From: Isoetes taiwanensis
Taxonomy: Eukaryota > Streptophyta > Lycopodiopsida > Isoetales > Isoetaceae
Assembly: GCA_021234155.1 (NCBI GenBank)
Contig: JAJEKV010000061.1
Span: forward strand, 4,597,153-4,661,152
DNA length: 64,000 nucleotides
Direction: 5' to 3'
A program made the translations under genes and the position numbers. Positions 1 to 10,674 of this stretch are shown one piece after another. Each line of letters opens with the position of its first letter. Position 1 is the first letter of the stretch. A model generated the notes under the pieces. The model was given only the letters and a program-made list of their open reading frames with translations, ran no database searches and had not been told where the DNA came from.

Positions 1-846
1 ATATGTATTCTATATACACATACAAATTGAGATAGAACACTCACCATGTTATTCGTAGTGGAAATCCCATGGTATATGCAACCGTAGTGTATAAAAATAT
101 AGAATAACATTCCTTGGAAGTTGCCACAAGTCTTACGATGACATAGAATAGTCACGTTATCATCATGGTAAGCATTATCTTTGGTAAACCAAGCATGCAA
201 GCCCTTTTGCTTACCAAAAGCCAAGTGTCAATCATGCTTTTTAAAGAAATTGCATGCACTTGCACTTGCCATGGCTGAATCTCCTCAGCGTTTGAAACGA
301 TGTTGGAAAGAGCATTGCACTACATGGTTTGCACGTTGGGCTGTGCAACCAGAGCACTGATCCTGAGCTTTTGCAACAATATCTTAATGGTCGTTTTTCT
401 CAAAAGATATGGGACGCAGTTACTTTGGCCCAAGTGAAAACTGGTCATTATCATGCACACATAAATCCCACTTTGGCACCAGGGCCCCAAGCTTATTTGC
501 TTGCTTCATTGTCCAGGAACAAGCTTGTAGCTATTGCATCAATTCGCCGCGGGGTCCCAATGTGCCACGGATTGAGGCAGGTAGATGGGAGCGGCCGCAA
601 TTGCCGCGAGAAGCGAGACTATGTGCCTGTTGCCGCCATGTGTTATTGAAGATGAAAGCCATACTCTTCCGAAGTTGCCCCGCTTTTGAGATAGTCCAGG
701 AATCATTTTTCGACCTTAGCATTCCATTCCACGCTTCCACAACTTCTCGGTAGCACCATCCGTGCATGACTTGGCATTATACATACTTGAGGTTCTAGAT
801 AAACGTCTGCAATTACTGAGCCCTCAGTAGTCATTATCTAAGCTTG
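1..846. other. spacer, no recognised gene
   Basis: I recognise nothing firm here. An open frame on the plus strand (about 329-649, 106 codons) has no family signature that I know, and overlapping frames on both strands are equally long, so none is supported as coding. Confidence 0.4.
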
Positions 847-935
847 TCTAGTATCATCATTACTGCAAAGGTTTTTCCCTTGAAAACCTTTCGAGGCAGG
901 GGTTTTTTAATCCTAGTAGTAATGATTGTACTAGC
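847..935. repeat. short inverted repeat with inner hairpin
   Basis: The outer arms (TCTAGTATCATCATTACT near 847-864 and AGTAATGATTGTACTAG near 919-935) are near-complementary. Between them AGGTTTT and AAAACCT form a second small inverted repeat. The whole could fold into a stem-loop of about 85 bases. It may be a tiny MITE-like remnant; no function is indicated. Confidence 0.45.
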
Positions 936-1021
936 CCATTGTATGGGTCCCATGACCTATTGGTCTTCGTGGACGTTAAAAAAACTATTCTATTCTATTC
1001 CTTACCTTTACAAGAAATTTA

Positions 1022-1043
1022 TCGCGGTGGCCAAGGCCGCCGC
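1022..1043. repeat. GC-rich 22-base imperfect palindrome
   Basis: Ten-base arms (CGCGGTGGCC and GGCCGCCGCG) with one mismatch flank a two-base centre. It stands out in AT-rich DNA. It is too short to assign a role. Confidence 0.4.
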
Positions 1044-1267
1044 GAACATTTCTCTTTTTCAAAACTGTGCAGTTGGACCCCAGTTAACGTCCAACATTCT
1101 CTTCTGCAATGGCCAAATGATTCTAGATTGATGTGAAGCAACTTCGTAAGATCTTACATTCTAACTCTAATTTAGAAATTACAAAGTACAATATTTAGCC
1201 TAGTCTTTTAAAAAGTTGGTCAATACTTTTTGTTATTGAAGATTCATGTGTTCACAGACATCAAACA

Positions 1268-1483
1268 TCAAGTAGAATTATCAATTTGCAGAACTGAAGA
1301 TGCCTCATCATCACTCGTATGATATTTTTGCGAATAATATAAATTACGAAATAAATCCAAAAGGAACTCCAATACATCATCTCTCGACACAAAGGCTGGT
1401 GAGTTACCAAAGGCGCTCGTCCACCATCCATAAAAATCATCTAGATTTAGCTCAATAATGTAGTCTTTTTTCATATGTGCCAT
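1268..1483 (-). CDS. small 71-aa protein, candidate intron-containing gene
   Basis: The frame encodes 71 residues starting MAHMKKDYIIELNLDDFYGW and ending in TGA. I do not recognise the family. The protein is acidic and aromatic-rich, with no obvious signal peptide or membrane segment; the middle (VLEFLLDLFRNLYY) could be an amphipathic helix. The case for a gene comes from its surroundings on the minus strand: a TATAAATA box at 1740-1747, a plausible leader exon (about 1712-1653), a GTAAAT donor at 1652, and an acceptor (TTTGATTTGCAG) ending at 1486, two bases before the ATG. The predicted intron is 167 bp. The protein could also be the first coding exon of something longer, but the frame closes at 1268 and I see no donor that clearly extends it. 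A satellite array begins about 170 bp upstream of the TATA box. Confidence 0.45.
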   Translation of the reverse strand: MAHMKKDYIIELNLDDFYGWWTSAFGNSPAFVSRDDVLEFLLDLFRNLYYSQKYHTSDDEASSVLQIDNST

Positions 1484-1485
1484 CT

Positions 1486-1652
1486 CTGCAAATCAAAATA
1501 TAATTGCAAATCAACTCAAACGTTCGCTACAATTTCACACAACGATAGAATCCACATACGCATTACGCCAAGATTAAGGATGAAAGAAAAATGCTAGTTT
1601 CATATTAAACAATCCAAGCTTTAGCAATGTAACAAAATGGGAGAATATTTAC
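1486..1652 (-). other. predicted leader intron of the small gene
   Basis: The donor CAAG|GTAAAT (exon end 1653) and the acceptor TTTGCAG|AG (intron end 1486) are both canonical on the minus strand and bound an AT-rich 167-bp segment. The intron lies wholly in the 5' leader, just before the ATG at 1483. Confidence 0.45.
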
Positions 1653-1738
1653 CTTGCATGCAATTAGTGAAGCAGAAGAGAAGCGTTCACAATAGCTCTT
1701 GAAGTGCTCTCAATACGTCGAGACAATAAGAAGGCCTT

Positions 1739-1749
1739 CTATTTATAAG
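1739..1749 (-). promoter_or_regulatory. TATA box of the small minus-strand gene
   Basis: The minus strand reads CTTATAAATAG, a perfect TATA match. It lies about 30 bp before the expected start of a leader exon of about 60 bases that ends at a clean splice donor at 1653. Confidence 0.5.
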
Positions 1750-1917
1750 ATGGAGTTTCGTTGGATGATCGACACACATGACTAATCTAGGGCTATATTT
1801 ATGCCAAGTGCCTATATCACAACTCGCATGTAATCATTAATATCATTCGATATATATTTCATATCCATAATTATCCTAAAATGGATATCATTAAGATTCT
1901 ATGGGATTGATATCTTC

Positions 1918-2545
1918 TAACAAATTTGCCGATGGCCGCAATAAATGCAAACTGCACACATGTCGTGCTTTGATAATTCGCAATAAATGCAAAGCGTATT
2001 AATAGCCGCAATAAATAGAATATGATTTTATCGTCCACGGAGACAATAAATGCAAAGTGCACACATGTCGTGCTTTGATAATTCGCAATAAATGCAAAGC
2101 GTATTAATGGCCGCAATGAATGCAAAGCGTATTAATGGCCGCAATAAATGCAATGGGTATTAATAGCCGCAATAAATGCAAAGCGCATTACATGTCGTGC
2201 TTTTATAATTCGCAATAAATGCAAAGCGTATTAATGGCCGCAATAAATGCAAAGCGTATTAATGGACGCAATAAATGCAAAAGGTATTAATGGCCACAAT
2301 AAATGCAAAGTGCACACATGTCGTGCTTTGATAATTCGCAAAAATTCAAAGCGTATTAATGGCCACAATAAATGCAAAGTGTATTAATGGCCACAATAAA
2401 TGCAAAGTGCACAAATCTGCCATAAATGCGATGAATGCAACGTGTCATTCTATGGTAGTGCTCATATCTTCCTCCGCCATAAATGCTCATAAATGCCTCA
2501 AATCTGAAATTAATGCCATAAATGCCTCAATGCAACGTGTCATGC
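1918..2545. repeat. satellite array, 28-bp unit with higher-order variants
   Basis: The core unit is about 28 bp (GGCCGCAATAAATGCAAAG plus CGTATTAAT). It repeats many times, and some units are replaced by a longer variant carrying GTGCACACATGTCGTGCTTT and TGATAATTCGC. Toward the right end the units degrade into scattered AAATGC words. The 84-codon minus-strand frame and the 64-codon plus-strand frame within it are products of the repeat, not genes. Confidence 0.9.
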
Positions 2546-3890
2546 CAATATAATTTGTAAGGAAGATATTAGAGGCGGGCAGAAAAATGTATCTGTCTTA
2601 TAATAGGAAGGATAGTAGAGAAGATCTTCCACTTTAAAGTTCCACATGAAATCCATTCAGCAATATACTTTATCCTCTAGGTGCATTTACGCAAGTGGTA
2701 AGCAAGACAAGAAGTCTCCATATTTATGAGAAAATCAACATTGATATAAAAAAAAAAAAAAACTAGCAAAAAGGCACGCTAGGGGCTGTGGCCAGGCAAG
2801 ATCAAGCTAAAAACTATGAAAGGCCAAGCAAGATAGACAGCTTTTCTCATCTATAATGATCTAGAGAAAATGACATTGCAAATTTTAGAAACATAAGATA
2901 GAACTATTAGGGCTGCCTGATATTAGCCATGAGTGCGTGGAATTGATAGGTAGGGTCAATGGATTTTGCGGAATTGAATTGATAAAGTAATGAACTGTAG
3001 TCTTAGGCAAAAAAAGTTACAATGCATAGTTTGTAGGTGTAAAAGAATTTGTAAATGTGATTGTTTTTCTACTAGGCTGCCAAAGTGGGTTAATATTAGT
3101 CATGGTGCATGGAATGGATCAAAATGATGGAATGTATTATGTGGGTTGGATGAATAGATGTAATGGATTGCATATAGAATTACATCTTATTGTTTTCTTA
3201 TTATTTTCCATCACTTCTTTTTTAGGACATTTATGTTCATGCTAAAATTATTTCTTATTCATATATGTCACTATGGAAGGTTGGTTCCGATGTGCAGAAC
3301 TATCGCATGAACATCATGATTCACTGAACACCGAGCATATCTAATTAAGTTATGCATAGCATAGGACATCTATAATTCCAGACATGGATTTTTAATTAGT
3401 GACGCCAAAAACATCCCTTAAATTAGTACTTGAGGTGGCAAATGGTCATCAAGTCTAGTATGTCGAATCAACTATGGAGGAAACTATGCAAGCCATAGAG
3501 GCTAATATTCTTAACTGAAAGGGAAATGCCAATGCATACCACACAACTAAACTTCAACTTGCAAATTGAATTTGACTCGATTCTAATGCTGGAATACAAA
3601 TAAGAAAGATGGGATGCTGATAAACGTTAATTATGAGAGATGGAAAATATGATATTGGATCCTAACTACAGCATTATTACAGATAAGTATGGGTGAAAGC
3701 TTTTAATTCATGCAACATAATATAACTCACCATGAAGTGCAAAATAATTTTGATTCAAACGTAAAATCCTACAAAAGATTACAATGACATTGCCACAATG
3801 ACATAGGGAAATGCAACAAGTGATCAAGCTTTATTACGATCATTAATAGGCACTTAAATAATGAATACAACATAATAAATAGCAAACTAT
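2546..3890. other. AT-rich spacer
   Basis: I recognise no gene. It contains an A-run of about 15 near 2748-2762 and short open frames without family signatures. Confidence 0.5.
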
Positions 3891-3892
3891 AC

Positions 3893-3920
3893 AAATAGAT
3901 AGACAGATAGACAGATAGAC

Positions 3921-3966
<46 letters not shown>
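3893..3966. repeat. (GATA)n microsatellite with GACA variants
   Basis: This is a tetranucleotide run. The first third alternates GATA and GACA, and the rest is pure GATA repeated about a dozen times. It is likely polymorphic. Confidence 0.95.
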
Positions 3967-4340
3967 TATTTTTTACGTCATGCCACATTGGCAGCGTTCA
4001 TGAGGACATATGACGGACAAATTTGAAATAAAATGACAATCTTGTTCAACATCAAGTTCATAGCCACTTTTTTACATTAAGGCATGGAATAGGATGCGTA
4101 AGCTTGTTTCATTGTAATGGTTTTTAAAATTTTTGAGGCATGAATCAAGTTGACATTGGCTAGAGCAACAATTCGAAACTGCTAAGAACTAAAAGAAATA
4201 AATGGAACTGTCATGCATCTACTTGCTTTAAAGATGTTGCATTCTAATAGTTTCTAATTTCATGTAATTGGCTGCAAGTCTGCAAACAGAAGCAACATTC
4301 CTAGTATGTTTAAGCTAATCATTTCCTACTATATCTCCTG
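3967..4340. other. spacer before the copia fragment
   Basis: AT-rich, no coding signal. It directly precedes the surviving pol sequence, so the upstream copia parts (5' LTR, gag, protease, most of integrase) are absent. Confidence 0.45.
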
Positions 4341-5877
4341 CTATATCTGAAGATGTTGAATCTAGTGTTGATCTTCAAAGTACTGCGGATCACCTTTCTG
4401 GTATACTATCACGCAGGTCTGCTCGAATAGCCTCTTTACAACGTTCCAATAATGCAAATTATACGTTCTGTAATTATGCATTGATGGCTAAGGTATTACA
4501 TGAACGTGATCCTCTTACCTATTCTCAAGCAGCAAAACATGCTCACTGGCAGCAAGCTATGAAAGAAGAATTGTCCATGCTTTCTAAGCAAGGAACTTGG
4601 GAACTAGTTCCAAAACCAGCAGATCACAATATTATTGGAGCCAAGTGGATTTTTCGTACGAAGTATCACTCAGATGGCACACTATCTAAACACAAAGCTT
4701 AGACTGGTAGCTAAAGGGTACACACAAGAGGAAGGCTTTGATTACAACGAAGTATTGTACATGTGGTAAGATTGGACACTATGCGAGCCGTTATCTCTTT
4801 GGCAGCACAGAAAAGTTGGCCCATCTATCAAATGGATTTCAAATTTGCATTTCTAAATGGAGATCTACAAAAAGAACTGTATATGCGGCAGCCACCTGGA
4901 TTTGTAGATCAAAATCAACCTAATTATGTTTGCAAGCTCAAGAAAAGTATCTATGGCTTGAAACAAGCACCACGGTGTTGGAATATAAAGATCAATACAT
5001 TCATTACTGATATGGAGTACCAAAGAGCAAGAGCAGATCCAAATTTATATTTCAAATTCCAAGGGGATTTGGTTTCTTTAATACTCTTGTATGTGGATGA
5101 CACGATTATGACGGGGGATGCTGCTGATCTTAACCTTTCTACAAAACATCTTCTTAAAAATCATTTTGAGGTTACAGATCTAGGGCTCATGCACTATTGT
5201 CTTGGAATTGATGTCTGGCAAAATCATACAGGTATCTCACTGTCTCAACAAAAATACCTCTCAGAAATTTTGGAGAAATTCCATATGGCAGACTGCAATA
5301 CATCTTCAACATCATCTGACTTGGGTCAAAAGCTAGTATTAGAGTCTGCAGAAGAAGATGTGGATTATTATATAGACAATTAGTTGGAGCACTCCTATAT
5401 CTTTGTACTACTCAACCCGATATTGTCTATGCCGTCGGAGTCTTGTCTCGCTTTATGACACATCCCAAACAATCACATTGGAAGGCAGCGAAGCGTGTAC
5501 TTTGATTTCTAAAAGGCACTGCCACAAATGGTCTACACTACACTAAAGTGCTTAATCCACAACTTATCCTTTACTCTGATTCAGACATGGCCTCCACCAA
5601 TATTGACTCTAGAAAGTGTCTCATGGGCTATCTTTTCTTCTTTGGTGATAATCCGATCAGCTGGAAGTCCCAGATCCAAGACTCTAACAGTATTAGTATC
5701 ACTGAAGCAGAAATTAAAGCCCTTACTCTCACAGCGCAGGAAATGTTGTGGTTAGTTCATTTATTTGAAGATCTTGGCATTCTAACCGGCAAAGGTATAT
5801 ACTGTGACAATCTTGGAGCAATACAACATGCGAAGGACTATCAACTTCATTTACAAATCAAGGTTCTTTTTTGTTAG
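4341..5877 (+). mobile_element. Ty1/copia pol remnant (RT and RNase H), broken
   Basis: Three reading frames together resemble the C-terminal half of copia pol. The first (about 4347-4700) has the linker with a basic RRSAR stretch, then the RT start (WQQAMKEEL, WELV, GAKWIFRTK). A one-base insertion near 4699 shifts the frame, and a second shift follows near 4755. The long middle frame (4763-5383) carries YQMDFKFAFLNGDL, YGLKQAPR and the catalytic YVDD, then the LGIDV thumb region. A third break near 5380 and an in-frame TGA near 5502 precede RNase H (YSDSDMAST, TEAEIKAL, YCDNLGAI). RNase H stops early at 5877, before the usual end. No gag, protease or 5' LTR is visible upstream. The element cannot encode its own proteins. 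Confidence 0.92.
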
Positions 5878-6060
5878 GATTTAGATTTCCTTTCAGCTAT
5901 GCTGGTCATCAGGGGGGATGTTAGACATTCACTATATCATATTGTTATGATGACTCAGCATAGTATGCCACCTATTGTGCTGATATGACACGTACGCTCC
6001 ATTTTCCTTTGTTGTGTCTATTTCCTTCAATACATTCAATTCAATAGACTGGAAATGCAA
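5878..6060 (+). mobile_element. probable polypurine tract and start of copia 3' LTR
   Basis: AGGGGGGA at 5911-5918 is followed at once by TGTTAGACATTC. A purine tract followed by TGTTAGA is the usual junction between a copia interior and its 3' LTR. The LTR end is not certain; AT-rich sequence with CAATACATTCAATTCAATAG near 6030-6056 is typical of copia LTR ends. The matching 5' LTR is not in the window. Confidence 0.55.
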
Positions 6061-6230
6061 CGTGGATAGGCTAGAATTTGAGGAAAGGCTGCAGGCTTGG
6101 TTACATAATCTTAGCTATATGCGCTCAAGCTAAAATGTGTCAAGATCTTGCATGAGATTAAATAAGTCTATAATGTGAGCTCGTTTTGACCACATCTCTC
6201 TAAGATATGAACTCAAGTAATGACCAGGAT
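6061..6230. other. spacer between copia and LINE remnants
   Basis: Nothing recognisable. Confidence 0.4.
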
Positions 6231-7200
6231 ATGCATGTCATCAAGCACTTCTGAGTGGGAACAGATAGCAGGGATGAGGAGGTGGACTCAGCCCACCTAC
6301 CACATTACTTGCAGCTGGCTTGGCAGGTTGTTCAAAAACCCTTTGCGACACCTCCTCACATGCCCCAACTGCGATTGGATTATGAACATACCGAGGTTTA
6401 CGCTCGGATGCTCACAGATGACTGGCAGGCATTCTAAGGTACTCCTCGCTAGAGAAACAGGTGGGCCAGATGATTGACGTCCTTGGGACTACTGCGAAAA
6501 AGTGCTTCGGAAGAAGCCATCCTCGATGGACCTCAGGAACCACAACTTTTTTGCATAACCAGTGGTTTGATGCTGAGTGCACGGAACACAAACGCTTGCT
6601 TCGCAAGGTCAAAAAACCTGCTCTATGCCCGCAAGCGGTCAGACAATATCGCCTTTTCTTTAAGGCTAAGAAAACCGAGTACATCGCAGCCCACCAACAT
6701 GAAATGTTCTACCTCCTAGACCATCACCCCAAGACCTTCTGGCGAAGGGTGCCCAAAAAGCCAGTATAACCTACAGGAAACATTACTTCCGAGCAGTGGA
6801 GGCAATACCTGCAACAGCTTTATGATCCTTAGGGTGCACAAGCGACATCCCTCCCTCCCGCCCCCTCCCAGCAAGGGTCGGCGCTTGAAATTGCAGAGGC
6901 AGATGTGGGATAGGACTCGCCAATGAAGAAGTGCCTGACCTAGATGGTATGTAGGCAGAGTTGCTCAAGTGGGCAGGACCGTCCATCGTACCAGTACTCA
7001 CCACCTTATTCAACAAGGCTTCCCATCTTCCGGTGGACATGCACGTCAACCTGGCTAAGACTAAGGTGGTCCTCATGTCATTCCCTAGCTTATCTTCCGG
7101 TGGACATGCGAAGACTAAGACTTGATGCCCTGGACACATTTTGCTAGGCAACTGACATGCACATCAACCTGGCTAAGACTAAGGTGGTCCTCATATCATT
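6231..7200 (+). mobile_element. LINE (non-LTR retrotransposon) remnant
   Basis: Broken frames match the region between endonuclease and reverse transcriptase of plant LINEs. About 6255-6437 reads AWQVVQKPFATPPHMPQLRL. After a frame break, 6461-6769 contains WFDAECTEHKRLLRKVKK, YRLFFKAKKTEY and the FWRRVPKK motif that precedes the RT. About 6925-7090 reads VPDLDGM, a stop, then AELLKWAGPSIVPVLTTLFN, the usual start of the LINE RT. The sequence then jumps to HVNLAKTKVVLMSF, which belongs much later in the RT, so the catalytic centre is deleted. A segment of about 50 bp around that last motif is repeated 118 bp downstream (7036 and 7154). Confidence 0.8.
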
Positions 7201-7405
7201 CTTACACACTCACCCCGGTTTTTGGTCCACTGTTGAAAACATCAGTTTTGGTAGGTCTACATGTCCTGTTTTCAAAGAATCCTACATGTGGATTTGTGGA
7301 GGTATGGTTTTGTTCGATAATGGTGTTCTTTTTTCAGTGGACTAAAACATCCACTGTTGTTTTGTAGTTTCTTCTATTGTGACATGTCATTTTATAATAC
7401 AATCC
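7201..7405. other. spacer
   Basis: No recognised gene. Words such as CATCCACTGTTGTTTTG and TACATGTCCTG foreshadow the tandem array that follows. Confidence 0.4.
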
Positions 7406-7410
7406 ACTGT

Positions 7411-7725
7411 AGGAAAGAATACTTGAATTTCTACATGTCTAATAATTCTATTGTCACATGTCTTTATAGATGTAGGAAAGAATATTTGATTCTCTACATG
7501 TCCTATACTTCCATTCACATGTCTTTATAGTAGTAGGACAGAGTACTTTATTTGCTAATGCATTGTAGGAAAGAATACATGAATTACGACATGAGTAATA
7601 CTTCTATTGTCACATGTCTTTATAGAAGTAGGAAAGAATACTTGATTCTCTACATGTCCTATCCTTCCATATCACGGGTCTTTATAGTGGTAGAACAGAA
7701 TACTTGATTTGCTACATGTGATGCA
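7411..7725. repeat. tandem repeat, 61-62-bp units in a 156-bp higher order
   Basis: The anchor TAGGAAAGAATACTTGA occurs near 7411, 7472, 7534, 7566, 7628 and 7690. The first three recur as the second three with a shift of 155-156 bp. So three diverged subunits were duplicated as one block. Words such as CTACATGTCCTA and CACATGTCTTTATAG recur in each subunit. Confidence 0.85.
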
Positions 7726-7794
7726 CGTGCACGATCATATGTCCTTATACTAGTATTCCATGTAAGACAAGTTACTTCAACTACTTCAATTACT

Positions 7795-8310
7795 TAACAC
7801 CTATTTTTGCATAACAAAACCATCAAGAATTTGATTTGTATTCCTTGAGGGGGAGTGGGACATTTGCAACAAATCCCTAAGCATTAATGTCATAGGACCA
7901 TTTAGAAAATCCTAACAATATCCTAACATTTTGGATATTGTTAGAGAAAGACCATTAAACCACGCCTACATTTTTGCATAACAAACCATTAAGAATTGTG
8001 AGATGTATTTCTTTATGGAGGATAGGACCATTGCAACAAATCCCCAAGCATTAAAATGGCAAGACCATGCAATATCCTAACATTATTCCCCCATTTTGGA
8101 TATCGTTAGTGGAACACCATTAAACCGTTCCTACATCTTGGTATAATTTAGACCATTAAGAATTTGAGATGTAATTGTTTATGGGGAATAGGACCATTGC
8201 AACAAATCCCCAAGCATTATAAAATGGCAAGACTATGCAATATCCTAACATTATCCCCCCATTTTGGATATCATTAGTGGAACACCATTAAACCATGCCT
8301 ACATCTAGTT
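7795..8310. repeat. three tandem copies of a unit of about 167 bp
   Basis: Each copy contains TTGCATAAC, ACCATTAAGAATTTGAGATG, GGACCATTGCAACAAATCCC, CAATATCCTAACATT, CATTTTGGATAT and ACACCATTAAACC. Copies begin near 7804, 7970 and 8137. Copies 2 and 3 are clearly closer to each other than to copy 1. Confidence 0.88.
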
Positions 8311-8619
8311 GGTACTAAGGTTCGCTATAGACGATCCAATAGTTGTCCACGTCATCCAATGGTTTTAATTGTATCTAATTTATCTTATCCAATGGTTCTT
8401 TCTAAGAATGCAATGGTTCTTTGAAAAACAAGATAACTTATTGCACTTAGACGATTTGCACTAAGAATATATCAAACCGCAAAGTGTCCTGCAGTCGACC
8501 GTGTAGAAGCCCAAGTGTTTTGTCGTTCGGGCAGTACAAAGGCTCCGGAATGGAGATTTGACTTTGCCATGTCGTCCAAAACAGCGAAATTACCCTAGGG
8601 ACCAAGTTACACGGTCATT
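8311..8619. other. spacer left of the long hairpin
   Basis: AATGGTT is repeated three times near 8338-8416; otherwise nothing is recognisable. Confidence 0.4.
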
Positions 8620-8982
8620 TTTTGCAGCAAAAGAAACACGAACCCTCTACATGGCAGTATTCTGCACCCTCTGCTAATGCCTATTCACTACGAACGTGTT
8701 GGACATGAGCTACTTTGGCGCTTCCTGGAGCAGGGGTGGTCTTCTGCCCACGAAACTTGGTCTCCAGGGTAATGTCGATGTTTCGAGTCCGTTGGCAGAG
8801 TCAGATCACAGTTCCGGGGTGGGAGAGTTGCCCGTCCGTGGCCAAGGACCTTCCAGAGAGGACCTTTTGGGTCGAACTGCTTCTGGAAGGTTTTAGGGCT
8901 CCGTCTTCTGGCGTCAACGCCCTCCCACTACCTCATGACATTGTGCAAGATCCTGGTCCAATCTGACTAGGGTATGGCCTCC
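8620..8982 (+). repeat. left arm of a long inverted repeat
   Basis: The arm runs from TTTTGCAGCAAAAGAAACACG to GGGTATGGCCTCC. It pairs over its whole length with 9212-9558 in reverse orientation, with scattered substitutions and small indels. Both arms keep the same short peptide-like stretch (YERVGHELLW, then GWSSAHETW), which hints that a piece of a coding sequence is in the arm; I do not recognise the protein. Arms of this length with outer ends beginning TTTTGC resemble a foldback or MULE-like element, but I could not define target duplications. Confidence 0.8.
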
Positions 8983-9211
8983 AAAACGTAAACCTTGTGC
9001 GTTGCTAGGTTATTGTAGGGTTTACGTTATGGAGGTCGAGTTTTATTCAGTTGCACTTGAGACATGGTCGAGAAGCTGCAGTTGAAAACAAGAAGCAATA
9101 GAAACTGACGGAATGGGGTTTGGATTTACCCTCCTCCCAGTGTCGCAATTAGAAGTCAAGAACACATTTTGTAGTAGCCTTATCCTAGTCAGCCTTATCC
9201 TAGTCAGATTA
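8983..9211. other. loop of the long inverted repeat
   Basis: About 230 bp separate the arms. Near 9175-9210 the motif CCTTATCCTAGTCAG occurs in two direct copies, next to the inner end of the right arm. The left half contains AAACGTAAACC and GGGTTTACGTTATGG, a small inverted repeat. Confidence 0.6.
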
Positions 9212-9558
9212 GGAGGCCATATCCTAGTCAGATTTGACCAGGATCTTGCAGAATGTTATCACGTAGAAGGAGGGCATTGATGCCAGAAGAGGGACCCTTC
9301 AGTTCGCCCCAAAGGTCCTCTCCCGAAGAACCCTGGCCACAGACGGGCAACTCTTCCACTCCGGGAATGTGAATTGACTCTACCTATAGACTCAAAACAT
9401 CAACATTACCATGGGAACCAAGTTTCGTGGGCAGAAGACCACCCCTTCTCCAAGAAACTCCAAAGTAACTCATGTCCGACACGTTCGTAGTCAATTGGCC
9501 TAAGAGGTGGTTGCAAAATACTGCCATGTAGAGGGTTCGTGTTTCTTTTGTTGCAAAA
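9212..9558 (-). repeat. right arm of the long inverted repeat
   Basis: It is the reverse complement of 8620-8982. The outer end (CTTTTGTTGCAAAA) abuts a 20-bp minisatellite directly. The minus strand carries the arm's peptide-like stretch (DYERVGHELLW and GWSSAHETW). Confidence 0.8.
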
Positions 9559-9559
9559 G

Positions 9560-9993
9560 CATGTTTGAGCCACCTTGGCATGCCTGAGCCATCTTGGCAT
9601 GTTGGAGCCTAGGTGGCATGTTGGAGCCCACATGGCATGTTTGAACCACCTTGGCATGTTTGAGCCACCTTGGCGTGTTGGAGCCTAGGTGGCATGTTTG
9701 AGCCACCGTGGCATGTTTGAGCCTAGGTGGCATGTTGGTACCTAGGTGGCATGTTTGAGCCACCTTGGCATGGTGGAGCCTAGGTGGCAGTTGGAGCCCG
9801 CGTGGCATGTTTGAGCCACCTTGGCATGTTTGAGCCGAGTGGCATGTTTGAGCTACCTTGGCATGTTGGAGCCTAGTTGGCACGTTGGGAGCCCACGTGG
9901 CATGCTTGAGCCACCTTGGCATGTTGGAGCCTAGGTGGCATGTTTGAGCCACCCTGGCATGTTTGAGCCTAGTGGCACGTTGGTGCCTAGGTG
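9560..9993. repeat. minisatellite, 19-21-bp unit
   Basis: About twenty units alternate between GCATGTTTGAGCCACCTTG and GCATGTTGGAGCCTAGGTG. The minus strand stays open for 150 codons because the unit lacks stop codons in one frame (repeating AQTCHLGSNMPRWLKHA). I read this as an artefact of the repeat, not a gene. Confidence 0.92.
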
Positions 9994-10670
9994 GAGAGCA
10001 ACTCCCCGGGCTCTATCACAGAATTTGGTTATGCATTGATGTTGTACAATTTGGTAGTTGAAAACCACTGAATTGGTTTTTTGGTACCCATTGGCATGAT
10101 GGGGTCAAAACATGCCATAAGCCTTTTCCATACGAAGCAACAAGTCAAACCCTTGACCTAATGCCTTGGGGGATTACTCCGTGACCAAGACGGCAAGGGA
10201 AGACAATAAGATACTACACAAACATAACTATACCCTATCGGGGGACTTACCATCAATATACGAATACCTATTGAGAGTTACCACCACAAGTTGACATTAA
10301 GCAAGCACGAAGGCCCCTTTTGGTAACAGAAAACTTATTTAATTTCTTAAAGTTTCCTCTACTCTATCCCTTACCAAATTCCTCTACCGAAAACTCCCAA
10401 GGTAGTTCTATTTCTTGCTTTATCAATTTCTTGCAAAAAAAATCATAGTCATCATGTCTACATCACTACAATTTGCCAATGTCATCCAATGAAAAATCAA
10501 AGATGTACATCTTTTCATTTTTGGCCTAGTCAGAACTTGATTTTGCTGACTTGGCATGCCATGTCACTAGTCACATGTGGCATGTTATGATAACAAAGAA
10601 TTTTTTACACTTTTGGTAGTAAATGACTAGGTTAATCTTTGTACAAAGGGGTTTTCTAGGTCAAAAAATA
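9994..10670. other. spacer
   Basis: No gene recognised; plain unique sequence with no repeat that I can name. Confidence 0.4.
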
Positions 10671-10674
10671 GGAA

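Noticed and set aside
1918-2545. CRISPR-like array
   Set aside because: The units are head-to-tail with no unique spacers, and the window is nuclear plant DNA.
9500-9952. 150-codon minus-strand open frame
   Set aside because: It is a translation of the 20-bp minisatellite; the frame is open because the unit lacks stops.
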